Notes: generated by a model not told the origin, from the sequence alone. Positions 1-8,982 are shown, numbered from the stretch's first letter. The stretch is DNA of 64,000 bases from Anaerophaga thermohalophila DSM 12881 (GCF_000191885.1 NZ_AEWI01000012.1:62001-126000), one strand, 5' to 3'. Numbers and translations: made by a program.

Positions 1-1
1 A

Positions 2-259
2 ATTTCGCAAGCCGGGTTCGACATTAAACCAACCAACTCTGCCATCGTGGCGCTAATGCTTTACGACGCCCAATTATCTCAGGATTTTGCCGCCAGGTTA
101 CTCGAAGAAGGCATTTTTGTGACCGGGTTTTACTATCCGGTAGTACCCAAAGGGCAGGCCAGAATCCGCATCCAAATCTCGGCAGCCCATGAAAAAGAAC
201 ATCTGGATAAGGCCGTCGATGCTTTTGTGAGAATCGGGAAGGAACTGGGAGTTATCTGA
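2..259 (+). CDS. kbl: Glycine C-acetyltransferase (2-amino-3-ketobutyrate CoA ligase), C-terminal end
   Basis: This is the last 85 codons of a gene that enters from the left edge. The frame is open from base 2 and reads a stretch typical of the end of PLP-dependent alpha-oxoamine synthases: GFDIKPTNSAIVALMLYD, then a segment ending in RIRIQISAAHEKEHLDKAV. This tail lies in the small C-terminal domain; the Arg-Ile-Arg-Ile-Gln-Ser/Ile-Ala pattern carries the substrate-carboxylate arginine in this family. Kbl joins glycine and acetyl-CoA to 2-amino-3-ketobutyrate, or runs the reverse in threonine breakdown. The pyridoxal lysine lies outside the window, so the assignment rests on tail similarity only; a related serine palmitoyltransferase-like enzyme is possible but less likely. 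Confidence 0.85.
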   Translation: MSQAGFDIKPTNSAIVALMLYDAQLSQDFAARLLEEGIFVTGFYYPVVPKGQARIRIQISAAHEKEHLDKAVDAFVRIGKELGVI

Positions 260-309
260 TTGGGGCAATTGGTGTCTGGTCATAAAGTTACGACTCATCC
301 ATTTTGACT

Positions 310-1644
310 TTAATCCAACGCCAACTCTTCTCCCATGTAAAAATCAAGAATCCTGGTGCGCAGCACGTATTCGTATTTCGACTGAAGAAAATCCGACTGT
401 GCCTTAAGATAATCAGCGCGAGCTACGCTGTAATCAACCGGACTGACGAGCCCGACAGCATATTTCTTTTCAGTGTATCTCAGCGACTCTTCATAAGCCA
501 GTACAGCTGTTCTTGCCGACTGAAATTTTTGGAAAGCAGCTTCGGCATCGGCGTAAGCCTGTTGTATTTCTTTACGAAGCGTTTGCTTTTCCTGTTGAAG
601 ATCGAGCTGAGCGCTTCTGATTCCGAGTTTTGCATTTTTCACCCCGGTGCGTGCAGAAAGGTTGTTAAAGACCGGAATTCGTAATGTTAAGCCCACGTAC
701 TGAGTAGCATTGTCGCGAAACCGTTGTCCGAAATCAAAGTCAACACTATTTTTCGATTTGGAAACATTGGTGTTCCAACCGGCATCGAGATAGAGCGAAG
801 GATAGAGATTTCCTTTGGCTACTTTCAGAGCATACTCACTGCTTGCGAGATTGTGTTGGTAGGCTTCTATACGTGGCATAATGTCAACTGCTATATTGAA
901 TAATTCCGGCGGGGTCATTAGTGCCTGCTGTTCCAATTCTGGAATCTCCGGAGCCACAACATCGAAACCTTCAGGGTTTTCCAGGTCGAGTGCTTGCGCG
1001 AGGTTCAGCAATGAGAGCTTAAGGTTATTCTCCATCCGGGTTACTTCCATCGCTTCTCTTGCTGACTGCGATTTAATTTCCAGAAGATTTCCTTCGGCCA
1101 CGCGTCCGGCTTCGACCAGCTTTTGGGTATTTTTTACCTGTTCCTCTGCAACCCTGTATTGTTCGTGGGCTACTTCGAGGAGTTCCTTGTCAAACAATAC
1201 CTGGAGGTAGTAGGCTGTAATATTAATAGCCAGATCGTTTTTGGCAGCCTCAAGTTCATTTTGCGACATGCGCCAATTGGCTTCACTTTGTTTTTCTTCG
1301 TTCCGCAGAGCAAAACCCTGGAAAAGGGGAACAGATGTTCCGAAAGAAAAACGACCAAATTGCGTGGTCTGATCAACGTATTCATACGTTGTTTCGTCGG
1401 GAACCCGTCCAAAACTCAGCTGATAACCAACATTACCATTGAGTGTAGGAAATTTATCGAGTTTTTTCTGCCGGTAATTATTGTTTTGATATTCTGCATT
1501 CAGTGTCTGTTGCTGTATGGAGATATTGTTCTCTTCAGCATATTCGATACACTCGGTCAGTGTCCATTTTTTTGTCTCCTGGGCTAAAATGGCCACGGAT
1601 AAAAGTGGCAAAAAGAACAGTATGTTCAGTTTCTTGTTTCTCAT
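310..1644 (-). CDS. TolC family outer membrane efflux protein
   Basis: A 444-residue outer membrane channel protein. Residues 1-22 form a signal peptide ending in AILAQ. The mature part starts with the family hallmark WTLTECIEYAEENNISIQ and holds two OEP repeats, each with long alpha-helical hairpin segments rich in Glu, Gln and Ala (about residues 100-220 and 330-430). Length matches the family. It is the last gene of a minus-strand operon: ABC ATPase (5965-6696), two permeases, HlyD adaptor (1765-2847), then this channel 120 bp further on. Together they should form a MacAB-TolC-like tripartite pump spanning both membranes. The substrate cannot be read from the sequence. Confidence 0.93.
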   Translation of the reverse strand: MRNKKLNILFFLPLLSVAILAQETKKWTLTECIEYAEENNISIQQQTLNAEYQNNNYRQKKLDKFPTLNGNVGYQLSFGRVPDETTYEYVDQTTQFGRFSFGTSVPLFQGFALRNEEKQSEANWRMSQNELEAAKNDLAINITAYYLQVLFDKELLEVAHEQYRVAEEQVKNTQKLVEAGRVAEGNLLEIKSQSAREAMEVTRMENNLKLSLLNLAQALDLENPEGFDVVAPEIPELEQQALMTPPELFNIAVDIMPRIEAYQHNLASSEYALKVAKGNLYPSLYLDAGWNTNVSKSKNSVDFDFGQRFRDNATQYVGLTLRIPVFNNLSARTGVKNAKLGIRSAQLDLQQEKQTLRKEIQQAYADAEAAFQKFQSARTAVLAYEESLRYTEKKYAVGLVSPVDYSVARADYLKAQSDFLQSKYEYVLRTRILDFYMGEELALD

Positions 1645-1764
1645 GCTTATATGTTTGTGGTGTTTCTGTTTGTAACGATGATTCGACTTCAGTTTTTAGC
1701 AGAGGGGAAAGACTAAAGTAAAAACCATTTCCTCTTGTACATGGTGATTTAAGGGGTTATTGCA

Positions 1765-2847
1765 TCAGGATTGTGGCACTTTAATTTTGTCTTCTTCAGT
1801 GAGCCCTTCCTTAACTTCGATATTAATACCGTCGGACAGACCTGTTTTGATCAGACGCTTTTCGAACACCTGAGGCTCGGTCATTACTTCAACAAAAGTT
1901 GAGTCATCTTTAAACGTGATCAATTTTTCTTTAATGGCCAGCACACTGTCGCGACGGGCGAGAACAATATCTGCCGTGGCACTGTATCCGGCACGTATAA
2001 AGCTGCCTTCCTGAAGTTCTACAGCGGCTTTTATTTCAAATTGGATAGCTCCGTTTTCTTCAACGCCTTTGGGTGAGATAAATTCGAGGTCGGCCTGAAA
2101 TTCTTCCTCATCAAGCGCACCAATGGTCAGTAACAATTGCATGCCTTCTTTTATTTTTCCGACTTCCGTTTCATCGACCATCCCTTCGAAAACCATTTCG
2201 CCCATGTCGGCAACAATGGCTACGGTAGTTCCGTCGTTGAAGGTATTGCTTTTGATCACGGAGTTCCCGACTTCTACCGGTACATCCAGAACCATGCCTG
2301 ATGTAGTAGCACGAATCAGCGTGTTGGTTTGGGCTCCGGCTTTTTTAATAACCCCTTCTTTAATGAGCTCCAAATTGTTTTCGGCCGATTCCAGATCATT
2401 CCTGTAAGTTTCAAAAGTCAGTTTATCTGATAAATACTGCGATTCAGGAATCACTTTATTCTCATAAAGTTCTTTGGATCTCTCGAACTCTATTTTTGCA
2501 TTTTCGAAGCTAAGGCGTGCCTTTTCCAGTCTGTTTTCGGCCTCGTTGACCTGTATCATTTCGGGTATGATCTGGATTTTAGCGATCAGTTCTCCTTCTT
2601 TGACCACATCACCCGGTTGTACATAGATTTCATTGATAATTCCCGATTCCTGCGGTTTAATTTGAATTTCTTTTCGCGGAACAATCGAACCGGTAGCAAC
2701 CGTCTTTTTGATAATATTGGTTATTTCGGGTTGTTCGGTTTCGAAAACAACCGGCGACTTTTTGGTTTGTTTGTAAAGGTAAAAGAATACCCAGCCAACA
2801 AGGGCTGTTAAAACAACCACCATTGAAATTTTGAGAAACTTCTTCAT
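1765..2847 (-). CDS. HlyD/MacA-type periplasmic adaptor subunit
   Basis: A 360-residue membrane fusion protein. Residues 8-26 are a single membrane anchor. A lipoyl/biotinyl-like half motif follows (GIINEIYVQPGDVVKEGELI), then a helical hairpin (about 90-165) rich in Glu/Lys, the second lipoyl half (TSGMVLDVPVEVGNSV) and a beta-barrel region. The adaptor links the inner membrane ABC complex to TolC, and its neighbours on both sides are those partners. The ATG lies exactly at the edge of repeat R1a, which reads TTTTATACTA immediately before it, so the repeat supplies the translation start context. An ORF of this kind could also serve an RND pump, but the adjacent ABC genes argue against that. 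Confidence 0.93.
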   Translation of the reverse strand: MKKFLKISMVVVLTALVGWVFFYLYKQTKKSPVVFETEQPEITNIIKKTVATGSIVPRKEIQIKPQESGIINEIYVQPGDVVKEGELIAKIQIIPEMIQVNEAENRLEKARLSFENAKIEFERSKELYENKVIPESQYLSDKLTFETYRNDLESAENNLELIKEGVIKKAGAQTNTLIRATTSGMVLDVPVEVGNSVIKSNTFNDGTTVAIVADMGEMVFEGMVDETEVGKIKEGMQLLLTIGALDEEEFQADLEFISPKGVEENGAIQFEIKAAVELQEGSFIRAGYSATADIVLARRDSVLAIKEKLITFKDDSTFVEVMTEPQVFEKRLIKTGLSDGINIEVKEGLTEEDKIKVPQS

Positions 2848-3092
2848 TAGTATAAAATTTTGTCTAAGTTATTGGTCTAATCTATTTCAATGTAAGAATT
2901 GATACATGAGTGCAGTATAAAAAGCATATTTTTGTCAAAATCAAGGCGTTTTAAATTTTTGTACCGGAGTTAACTTATTGTTAATGAGGATGCAAAAATT
3001 TAAAACAACAACGAGTTTGGCAATAAAGATGCTTTTTAGACCGGGTTCATACATATTTTTATTGTCACATTCCTTGCTACGCTCGATTCATC
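2845..3092 (-). repeat. Dispersed repeat R1, copy a (split by an R2 insertion)
   Basis: R1 is an intergenic repeat of about 100 bp. This copy is in two pieces, 2845-2907 and 3055-3092, separated by R2a and its target duplication. Read on the plus strand the left piece runs TTCATTAGTATAAAAT, then CTAAGTTATTGGTCT, to GATACAT; the right piece ends ACGCTCGATTCATC, matching GCTCGTTTCATC of the intact copies. The left edge holds the ATG of the HlyD gene on the minus strand. Confidence 0.8.
2908..3048 (+). repeat. Palindromic element R2, copy a (MITE-like), with 6-bp target duplication
   Basis: This 141-bp imperfect palindrome starts GAGTGCAGTATAAAAAGC and ends GCTTTTTAGACCGGGTTC. Inside, TTTTAAATTTTTG faces CAAAAATTTAAAA and TTTTTGTCAAA faces TTTGGCAATAAA. 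It is flanked on both sides by ATACAT (2902-2907 and 3049-3054). The flanking sequence on the two sides joins into one R1 copy, and other R1 copies carry ATACAT only once, so this is an insertion with target duplication. It has no coding capacity. Confidence 0.88.
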
Positions 3093-3260
3093 ATTCATCT
3101 AACTCAAAATGTAAATAATTTTATATCAATCACTTGTTGTGTGGAGTCAGATATTTGCCTAACAGGCAAAATGTTGGAACAAGCTGAAAAATTCTTTCCT
3201 TCAAAATTTATTACTTCAGTCTTTTAAACTTCTGTCTCTTATATCTAAAAATCTATCGAT

Positions 3261-4541
3261 CTATTCATGATGCAGTGCTTCTATGGGTTTAATTCTTACA
3301 GCTTTCATTGCCGGAATCAGCCCTGCAAGAAGACCAACAATCACCAGTATAATTATAGAAGCAATGGCCATCGGCAGCCCTATTTCGGGATTCATGAAGA
3401 ACGACTGTTCATCGGTTGGCGACTGGGAGCGAGCTGCTTCCAGTGCCACATCGGTGAGATGCAAAACCAGAGTACCCATGGCCAGTCCCAAAAATCCGGC
3501 AACAGTGGTCAGAAACACCGATTCTGATAATATCTGGCCTATCACGATTGCAGGACGGGCACCGATGGCCCTTTGAATGCCAATTTCTTTTGTTCGTTCC
3601 CTCACGATAACCAGCATAATGTTACTTACACCTACGGCCCCTGCTATGAGGGTTCCGATACCGACTACCCAGATAAGAATGTTGATGCCCAGAAATGTGT
3701 ATTCAATGGTCTGCAACTCACTTTGGATATTGAAACCACCTATTGCCTGGTCATCTTCCGGTGCAATCTTGTGATGTTTTTTAATGATGGGCTTAATTCT
3801 GTCCACGATCGATTGGACATTGACGCCCGGTTTAGCTGTCAACCCGAAAAAGTGTACTTCATCACCATAATTGAATGTTTGTTGCATGGTAGTGAATGGC
3901 AGATAAATGGTTTCTTTTTTATTACTGCCGATGTTAATGTTGGGGTTATTCGATTTGAAAACACCTACCACCATAAAATAAACACCATTTACACGAAGGT
4001 ATTTTCCTACCGGGTCTTCTCCTTCATCGAACATTACTTCGTACACTTTTTCACCAATGATGCACACTTTTCGCTTCAATTCAATGTCTTTTTTATTGAT
4101 GTATCGACCATAAGGCAAAGTGCAAGGGTCAATTTTACGATATTCGGGGTAATCGCCCATTACATTGAAAGCAGCTGCTTTTTCACCCCTTACAACATTT
4201 TGGCCTTCACGGAGATTCCATCCTTGCAATCTTGGAGACAAAACATCAATTTCCGGAATTTCATCAACAATGGCTTCCATATCGGCATTGTTCAGGCTCC
4301 ACCAGCGGCCGCGGTCGTATCCCTGGTAGGCTACTGTTGTTCTGTTGGCCCACAAAAAGGCACTATTGGTGGCAAAGTCTTTAACGCCTTGGGTGATGCC
4401 GTTTACCAGGGCATTCCCCGCGCCGGTCATTACCACGAGCATAAAGATGGCCCAGAAGACGCCAAAGGCAGTTAGTATGCTCCGGAATTTATTTTGTTTT
4501 ATGGCATTAAGTATTTCCTGCCAGCGATCTCTGTCAAACAC
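3261..4541 (-). CDS. MacB-like ABC transporter permease (FtsX family)
   Basis: A 426-residue inner membrane permease of the MacB class. The N-terminal membrane helix lies in FRSILTAFGVFWAIFMLVV, followed by a periplasmic MacB_PCD domain (about 45-280) and three C-terminal helices around 285-310, 335-360 and 385-410. The family coupling-helix motif RERTKEIGIQRAIGAR sits near residue 315-330, and the protein ends PAMKAVRIKPIEALHHE. It is the second of two tandem permeases with no ATPase domain of their own, so the two probably form a heterodimer served by the separate ATPase at 5965-6696. The gap to the next permease is 56 bp. Confidence 0.9.
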   Translation of the reverse strand: MFDRDRWQEILNAIKQNKFRSILTAFGVFWAIFMLVVMTGAGNALVNGITQGVKDFATNSAFLWANRTTVAYQGYDRGRWWSLNNADMEAIVDEIPEIDVLSPRLQGWNLREGQNVVRGEKAAAFNVMGDYPEYRKIDPCTLPYGRYINKKDIELKRKVCIIGEKVYEVMFDEGEDPVGKYLRVNGVYFMVVGVFKSNNPNINIGSNKKETIYLPFTTMQQTFNYGDEVHFFGLTAKPGVNVQSIVDRIKPIIKKHHKIAPEDDQAIGGFNIQSELQTIEYTFLGINILIWVVGIGTLIAGAVGVSNIMLVIVRERTKEIGIQRAIGARPAIVIGQILSESVFLTTVAGFLGLAMGTLVLHLTDVALEAARSQSPTDEQSFFMNPEIGLPMAIASIIILVIVGLLAGLIPAMKAVRIKPIEALHHE

Positions 4542-4597
4542 GGTTTCTGGTTTTTAAGTTTCTATTTTTCAGTTTTCACGACGTCAATCATCACCTA

Positions 4598-5848
4598 TTA
4601 TTCGTCGTGCAGGGCTTCAATGGGTTTTATTCCCGCTGCTTTTCTGGCCGGAACAAAGCCTGCTATAAGACCTGCTACGATCAGCACAACCAGTGCAGAG
4701 GTTACTACTGAAACATTGGCTGGGGGGTTATAAAATATGTTTTCCACATTGGGCGAATTTTCAGCTACTCTCTGCAGAACCATTGATACTGCTGATAAAA
4801 GGCCCATGCCAAAAACAAGCCCCAGAAAGCCGGATACTGAGGTAATGAATACCGATTCGGAGAGAACCAGGCGGATAACCGACCATGGTGTGGCTCCTAT
4901 CGCTTTGCGAATCCCGATTTCTTTCGTTCGCTCTTTTACCAGTATGATCATAATATTACTAACTCCGACAATTCCGGCTATGATGGTCATTATTCCGATA
5001 ACCCAGACAAACATGCGAATGCCACTGAAGACACCTTGTGCCTGTTTAAAATGCTCCAGCGTGTTCCAGATACCTATGGCCTGTTTGTCGTCGGGGGCCA
5101 CTCTGTGCCTTTTCATCAATGTTGTGCGCACGGCCTCTTCAATTCTTTTGTTTTCAGCTACTGTCAGTGCATTGGTCGATATGGCGAGATCACTCAGCTG
5201 GTTGTTGCCATTAAACACTCTTTGAGCTGTATTGACCGGAATATAAATTTTTTCTTCGTCTCTTCTTTCAGGGTTTTCGAAGATGCCGACAACCATAAAG
5301 GGCACTTTGCTGATGCGGATATATTTTCCGATTGGGTCTTCATCCTTGAACAAGGCCTTTTTGACCGGAAGCGACAATATGGCCACTTTTCGGTATTCGT
5401 TCATATCCATTTGGTTAAGGTAACGTCCCTGTACCATGTCAACAATCTGAATGTGTTGGAATTCGGGGCGTACCCCTTCAAGATCGTAATCTCCGTATTG
5501 ATCCTTGTAAGTCGCCGTTCCGCTTCCCCAACGTCTAAATCTCCCTGAGATATTGGAGATGTCGTCGTCGAACATATTGGCCAGATGATTGTAATCTTCG
5601 TTGGTAAATTGTATTCTTCGTCCTGCCTGAAGTCCTTTATAAGACACCTGAGTCTGGCGGCTCCATATCCACAACGCATTTTTGGCTGTTCCCCTGAAAT
5701 TGTTTTCCATGCCGTGCTGGAGACCATTTCCTGATCCAAGCAGAAGGATCAGCATAAATATTCCCCAAGCCACGCTAAATCCGGTCATGATGGCACGTAA
5801 CTTGTTTTGCTTCAGGGTTGAAAGTATTTCTTGCAGGGAGTTAAACAT
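4598..5848 (-). CDS. MacB-like ABC transporter permease (FtsX family)
   Basis: This 416-residue permease is paralogous to its downstream neighbour. The N-terminal helix includes MTGFSVAWGIFMLILLLG, then a periplasmic domain, then three C-terminal helices. The cytoplasmic motif KERTKEIGIRKAIGAT is clear, and the C terminus reads PARKAAGIKPIEALHDE, as in the family. Tandem duplicated permeases next to one LolD-like ATPase are common in this phylum. It lies between the ATPase (116 bp upstream) and the second permease (56 bp downstream) on the same strand, consistent with one transcript. Export of a peptide, lipid or drug is possible; the substrate is unknown. Confidence 0.9.
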   Translation of the reverse strand: MFNSLQEILSTLKQNKLRAIMTGFSVAWGIFMLILLLGSGNGLQHGMENNFRGTAKNALWIWSRQTQVSYKGLQAGRRIQFTNEDYNHLANMFDDDISNISGRFRRWGSGTATYKDQYGDYDLEGVRPEFQHIQIVDMVQGRYLNQMDMNEYRKVAILSLPVKKALFKDEDPIGKYIRISKVPFMVVGIFENPERRDEEKIYIPVNTAQRVFNGNNQLSDLAISTNALTVAENKRIEEAVRTTLMKRHRVAPDDKQAIGIWNTLEHFKQAQGVFSGIRMFVWVIGIMTIIAGIVGVSNIMIILVKERTKEIGIRKAIGATPWSVIRLVLSESVFITSVSGFLGLVFGMGLLSAVSMVLQRVAENSPNVENIFYNPPANVSVVTSALVVLIVAGLIAGFVPARKAAGIKPIEALHDE

Positions 5849-5964
5849 AGGATTTGACTGTATTAGTACGTTTGATTCCTTTGCTACAGATCAACAAGAA
5901 GTCGAATTATCCGTTATTGCTGCATTCTTGTAGCGGTTAAAAGGACAACATCAGCATTTTGATA

Positions 5965-6696
5965 CTAACTGCTTGTGAATATTTCGTTATTTACCGGTTG
6001 GAAATTACCATTGATTTTGTTTTCGCCGATGATGCCGTCGCGTAGGCGAATGATTCGTTGTGTTCGATGTGCAATATCATTTTCGTGGGTTACAATAATG
6101 ACCGTGATGCCCATTTGGTTGACTTCCTGAAGAATGTCCATCACCTCGAACGAAGTCTGTGAGTCCAAAGCCCCGGTGGGTTCATCGGCAAGTATTACTT
6201 TTGGCTTTGAGATAAGAGCCCTGGCAATGGCAATACGTTGTTTTTGACCGCCCGACAGTTCTGCCGGAAGATGATTTGCCCACTCTTTAAGTCCCATCCG
6301 GTCGAGATATTCCAGAGCCATTTGATTTCGCTTTTTCCGGCTTATATTCTTGTAATAAAGCGGCAGTGCCACATTTTCCATGGCATTTTTGAATGAGATC
6401 AGGTTGAATGACTGGAAAACAAAGCCAATGTAATTGTTCCGAAACCGTGCAGCTTTGGTTTCATTCATCTTTTCTATCCTGATATTATCGAGATAATAAT
6501 TACCGCTATCGTGCGAATCCAGGATTCCCAAAATGTTGAGTAGTGTAGATTTTCCTGATCCGGAAGAACCCATAATACTGACCATTTCGCCGGCCTTTAT
6601 ATCCAGATCAATACCTTTCAGCACGTGAAGGGCATTATTCCCCGTTTTATAGGATTTGTGCAGGCCTTCTACTTTAATAATACTATTATTGCTCAT
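5965..6696 (-). CDS. ABC transporter ATP-binding protein (MacB/LolD type)
   Basis: A 243-residue ATPase with all core motifs: Walker A GSSGSGKST (43-51), Q-loop VFQSFN, signature LSGGQKQRIAIARAL, Walker B VILADEPTGALD, and the H-loop VTHE. It is the first gene of the five-gene efflux operon running leftwards to TolC. As a cytoplasmic subunit it should power the two permeases at 3261-5848. The short C-terminal extension after the H-loop region (FQPVNNEIFTSS) has no assigned role. A candidate promoter and a 16-bp palindrome lie upstream. Confidence 0.94.
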   Translation of the reverse strand: MSNNSIIKVEGLHKSYKTGNNALHVLKGIDLDIKAGEMVSIMGSSGSGKSTLLNILGILDSHDSGNYYLDNIRIEKMNETKAARFRNNYIGFVFQSFNLISFKNAMENVALPLYYKNISRKKRNQMALEYLDRMGLKEWANHLPAELSGGQKQRIAIARALISKPKVILADEPTGALDSQTSFEVMDILQEVNQMGITVIIVTHENDIAHRTQRIIRLRDGIIGENKINGNFQPVNNEIFTSS

Positions 6697-6765
6697 GGTA
6701 CCTGGTTTTGTTTTATTATGTGGTTTTGCATTTGTTGCTCTATCAATTGCTTTGCCAAAATTATT

Positions 6766-6773
6766 AAATTGTT
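6766..6773 (-). promoter_or_regulatory. Candidate -7 promoter box for the efflux operon
   Basis: The minus strand reads TAATTTTG, matching the Bacteroidota TAnnTTTG box, 70 bp before the ATPase start. No clear -33 TTTG is seen at the usual distance, so this is tentative. Confidence 0.35.
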
Positions 6774-6846
6774 GATATAAAATTTATTAAGGTGGATTTG
6801 AAAATAAGGCATATATTTTAAAACTGTCTGGTTTTGACACAATCCA

Positions 6847-6862
6847 TGTTCGATATCGAACA
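6847..6862. promoter_or_regulatory. Perfect 16-bp palindrome, candidate operator
   Basis: TGTTCGATATCGAACA is a perfect inverted repeat without spacer. It sits in the gap between the divergent efflux operon and the ygjP-like gene, 36 bp before the ygjP -7 box. Such a dyad fits a dimeric repressor site, but no regulator gene is adjacent. Confidence 0.4.
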
Positions 6863-6898
6863 AATTTTATACCTTACTCACTGATAAAAAGAATTCTT

Positions 6899-6906
6899 TA
6901 ACTTTG
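6899..6906 (+). promoter_or_regulatory. -7 promoter box of the ygjP-like gene
   Basis: TAACTTTG matches TAnnTTTG and lies only 7 bp before the ATG at 6914, so the transcript should be leaderless or nearly so. Confidence 0.5.
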
Positions 6907-6913
6907 CCGTAAT

Positions 6914-7642
6914 ATGCCGGTAAAAACTTCATTGATTCATATCGACGGAATTGGTCCTGTACTTTTTAAATCGGATCGTCGTTGTAAACGCCTTTCCATC
7001 AGGATAAAACCTTTTGAGGGAGTAGTGGTGATGTTCCCGCCCGGGTACTCCCCCCATAAAGCACTTGCTTTTGTTGAAGCGAAGAAATCGTGGATACGGA
7101 AGAACAAAGCCCGAATAGAAGAGCAAGAAAAGGCCGTTACCATTTTCGATGAAACGACCAATTTCCGAACACGAAGTTTTCAGCTAAAAATAGAAAAGGC
7201 CCCCAGGGATGATGTCAGATTGATATTGAATTCAGGCGTACTGAAGGTTCTTTATCCTCAGCATATCAACGTGGCCGATGCACCGGTTCAGAATGCCATC
7301 AGATATGGCATTGAAGAAGTCATGCGAATTGAAGCCAAAATGGTTTTGCCCATAAAGGTGAGAACTTTTGCCAGGCAATATCATTTTAAATTCAATAAAG
7401 TTTTTATCAAGAATATGAAATCCAGATGGGGAAGTTGTTCTTCAGTAAACAATATTAATTTGAACCTGCATCTGATGAGACTGCCTGAACACCTGGTCGA
7501 TTATGTTGTTTTGCACGAACTTTGCCATACCGTTGAGAAAAACCACGGCCCCGGGTTCTGGCGCCTTCTCAACGAATTGACAGGGGGAAAAGCGAAAACT
7601 CTTGCTGCCGAGATGAGACAATATCGGACCACCCTCTATTGA
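6914..7642 (+). CDS. YgjP-like (DUF45) zinc metallopeptidase-fold protein
   Basis: A 242-residue cytoplasmic protein of the YgjP/DUF45 group. The zinc motif HELCH is at about residues 199-203 (VVLHELCHTVEKNHGPGFW), preceded by the family block MKSRWGSCSSVNNINLNLHL. The third ligand His is in NHGPGFW. Members are annotated as M48-like peptidases, and E. coli YgjP has been described as a nucleotide pyrophosphatase, so the reaction is uncertain. It overlaps the dgt reading frame: its TGA (7640-7642) precedes the dgt ATG by 11 bp, so the two are probably cotranscribed. A link between the two in nucleotide metabolism is a guess from position alone. Confidence 0.82.
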   Translation: MPVKTSLIHIDGIGPVLFKSDRRCKRLSIRIKPFEGVVVMFPPGYSPHKALAFVEAKKSWIRKNKARIEEQEKAVTIFDETTNFRTRSFQLKIEKAPRDDVRLILNSGVLKVLYPQHINVADAPVQNAIRYGIEEVMRIEAKMVLPIKVRTFARQYHFKFNKVFIKNMKSRWGSCSSVNNINLNLHLMRLPEHLVDYVVLHELCHTVEKNHGPGFWRLLNELTGGKAKTLAAEMRQYRTTLY

Positions 7643-7653
7643 AAGCGAACATT

Positions 7654-8982
7654 ATGGACTGGAAAAAACTTCTTTCTACAAACCGAACCGGTCAGGCAAC
7701 AAGGGTTCAGCATCACGACCGGACACAATTTCAGCGGGATTATGATCGTCTCATCTTTTCGTCTCCTTTCAGGCGGATGCAGGACAAGACCCAGGTGTTT
7801 CCGTTGCCGGGCAGTGTATTTGTTCACAACCGGCTGACTCACAGTCTGGAGGTGGCCAGTGTTGGCCGTTCGCTTGGCAGTAATATAGCCCGTTTCCTGA
7901 ATAAACGCTACGGCGACGAACTCCCCCTTGCCGATGAACTGGGGTCGGTGGTGGCTGCTGCTTGTCTGGCTCATGATATGGGGAATCCTCCCTTTGGTCA
8001 TTCGGGCGAAAAGGCCATTTCCGATTACTTCAAATATGGAAAGGGTCAAGACCTGAAGAATATGGTTGGCTCACGTGAAATTTGGAATGATTTTATAGCT
8101 TTCGAGGGCAATGCCAACGCCTTGCGGGTGCTGACCCATAAATTTAAAGGAAGACGAAACGGAGGATTTGCCCTTACTTATACCACGGTCGCATCCATCG
8201 TGAAATATCCGTATGCCTCCGGACGCGAGGACTTAAAAAAGTACGGTTTTTTCCAATCGGAAAAAGAGATGTTTTTGAATATTGCTTCGGAGCTGGGACT
8301 TAGGGAAGTTAGCGGAGACGTTTTTGCACGCCACCCTTTGGTCTACCTGGTGGAGGCAGCAGACGACATCTGCTATCAGATAATGGATATCGAAGATGCC
8401 CATAAACTCGGGATTCTTTCCACGGAAGAAACCCGTGCCCTGCTAATGGCATTTTATGATCCGGTTGAGGATAAATCCCACTTGAAACGAATAAAAGAGG
8501 TGAGCAAAGAAGTGACCGACACCAATGAACAAATCGCGTATCTTCGTGCCGGTGTTATCGGGAAAATGGTAGATGCCTGTACAAGGATATTCACAGAACA
8601 TCACGATGAAATTCTTAACGGGACTTTCAATGGAGCTCTGACTGAGCACCTGCAGTCTCCCGTTTATGATGCAATGAAGCAATGTTCAAAAGTCGGATTT
8701 GAAAAAATTTACAAGCATCCATCTGTGGTGGAGATCGAAATAGCTGGCTTTAAGATATTGGGAACACTTCTGGATGAGTTCATTCATGCAGTGCTTAATC
8801 CGCAGCATTATTATTCTGGGTTGTTGCTGCCTTTCATCCCTGAACAATACAGGGTTCCCGATTCATCCCCGGTACATCAGCGCATCCAAACAGTAATTGA
8901 TTTTATTTCAGGTATGACCGATGTTTATGCACTCGACCTTTTCAGGAAAATTCGTGGCACTCGCCTTGGCAGCAAAAATTAA
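7654..8982 (+). CDS. dgt: Deoxyguanosinetriphosphate triphosphohydrolase
   Basis: A 442-residue HD-domain enzyme that cleaves dGTP to deoxyguanosine and triphosphate, helping control dNTP pools. Visible motifs are the N-terminal MDWKKLLSTNR, SPFRRMQDKTQVFPL, the first HD histidine in NRLTHSLEVASVGRSL, the HD pair in CLAHDMGNPPFGHSGEKAI, and the later YLVEAADDICYQIMD. The length is typical. An upstream TTG at 7639 would add five residues, but the ATG at 7654 starts at the family-typical Met-Asp/Asn-Trp. The TAA stop at 8980-8982 is the first base set of repeat R1b, so the repeat may have reset the 3' end. Confidence 0.93.
   Translation: MDWKKLLSTNRTGQATRVQHHDRTQFQRDYDRLIFSSPFRRMQDKTQVFPLPGSVFVHNRLTHSLEVASVGRSLGSNIARFLNKRYGDELPLADELGSVVAAACLAHDMGNPPFGHSGEKAISDYFKYGKGQDLKNMVGSREIWNDFIAFEGNANALRVLTHKFKGRRNGGFALTYTTVASIVKYPYASGREDLKKYGFFQSEKEMFLNIASELGLREVSGDVFARHPLVYLVEAADDICYQIMDIEDAHKLGILSTEETRALLMAFYDPVEDKSHLKRIKEVSKEVTDTNEQIAYLRAGVIGKMVDACTRIFTEHHDEILNGTFNGALTEHLQSPVYDAMKQCSKVGFEKIYKHPSVVEIEIAGFKILGTLLDEFIHAVLNPQHYYSGLLLPFIPEQYRVPDSSPVHQRIQTVIDFISGMTDVYALDLFRKIRGTRLGSKN

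Noticed and set aside
3573-4475. 300-codon plus-strand reading frame
   Set aside because: It is antisense to the MacB-like permease, lacks any family feature, and the sense strand has clear motifs.
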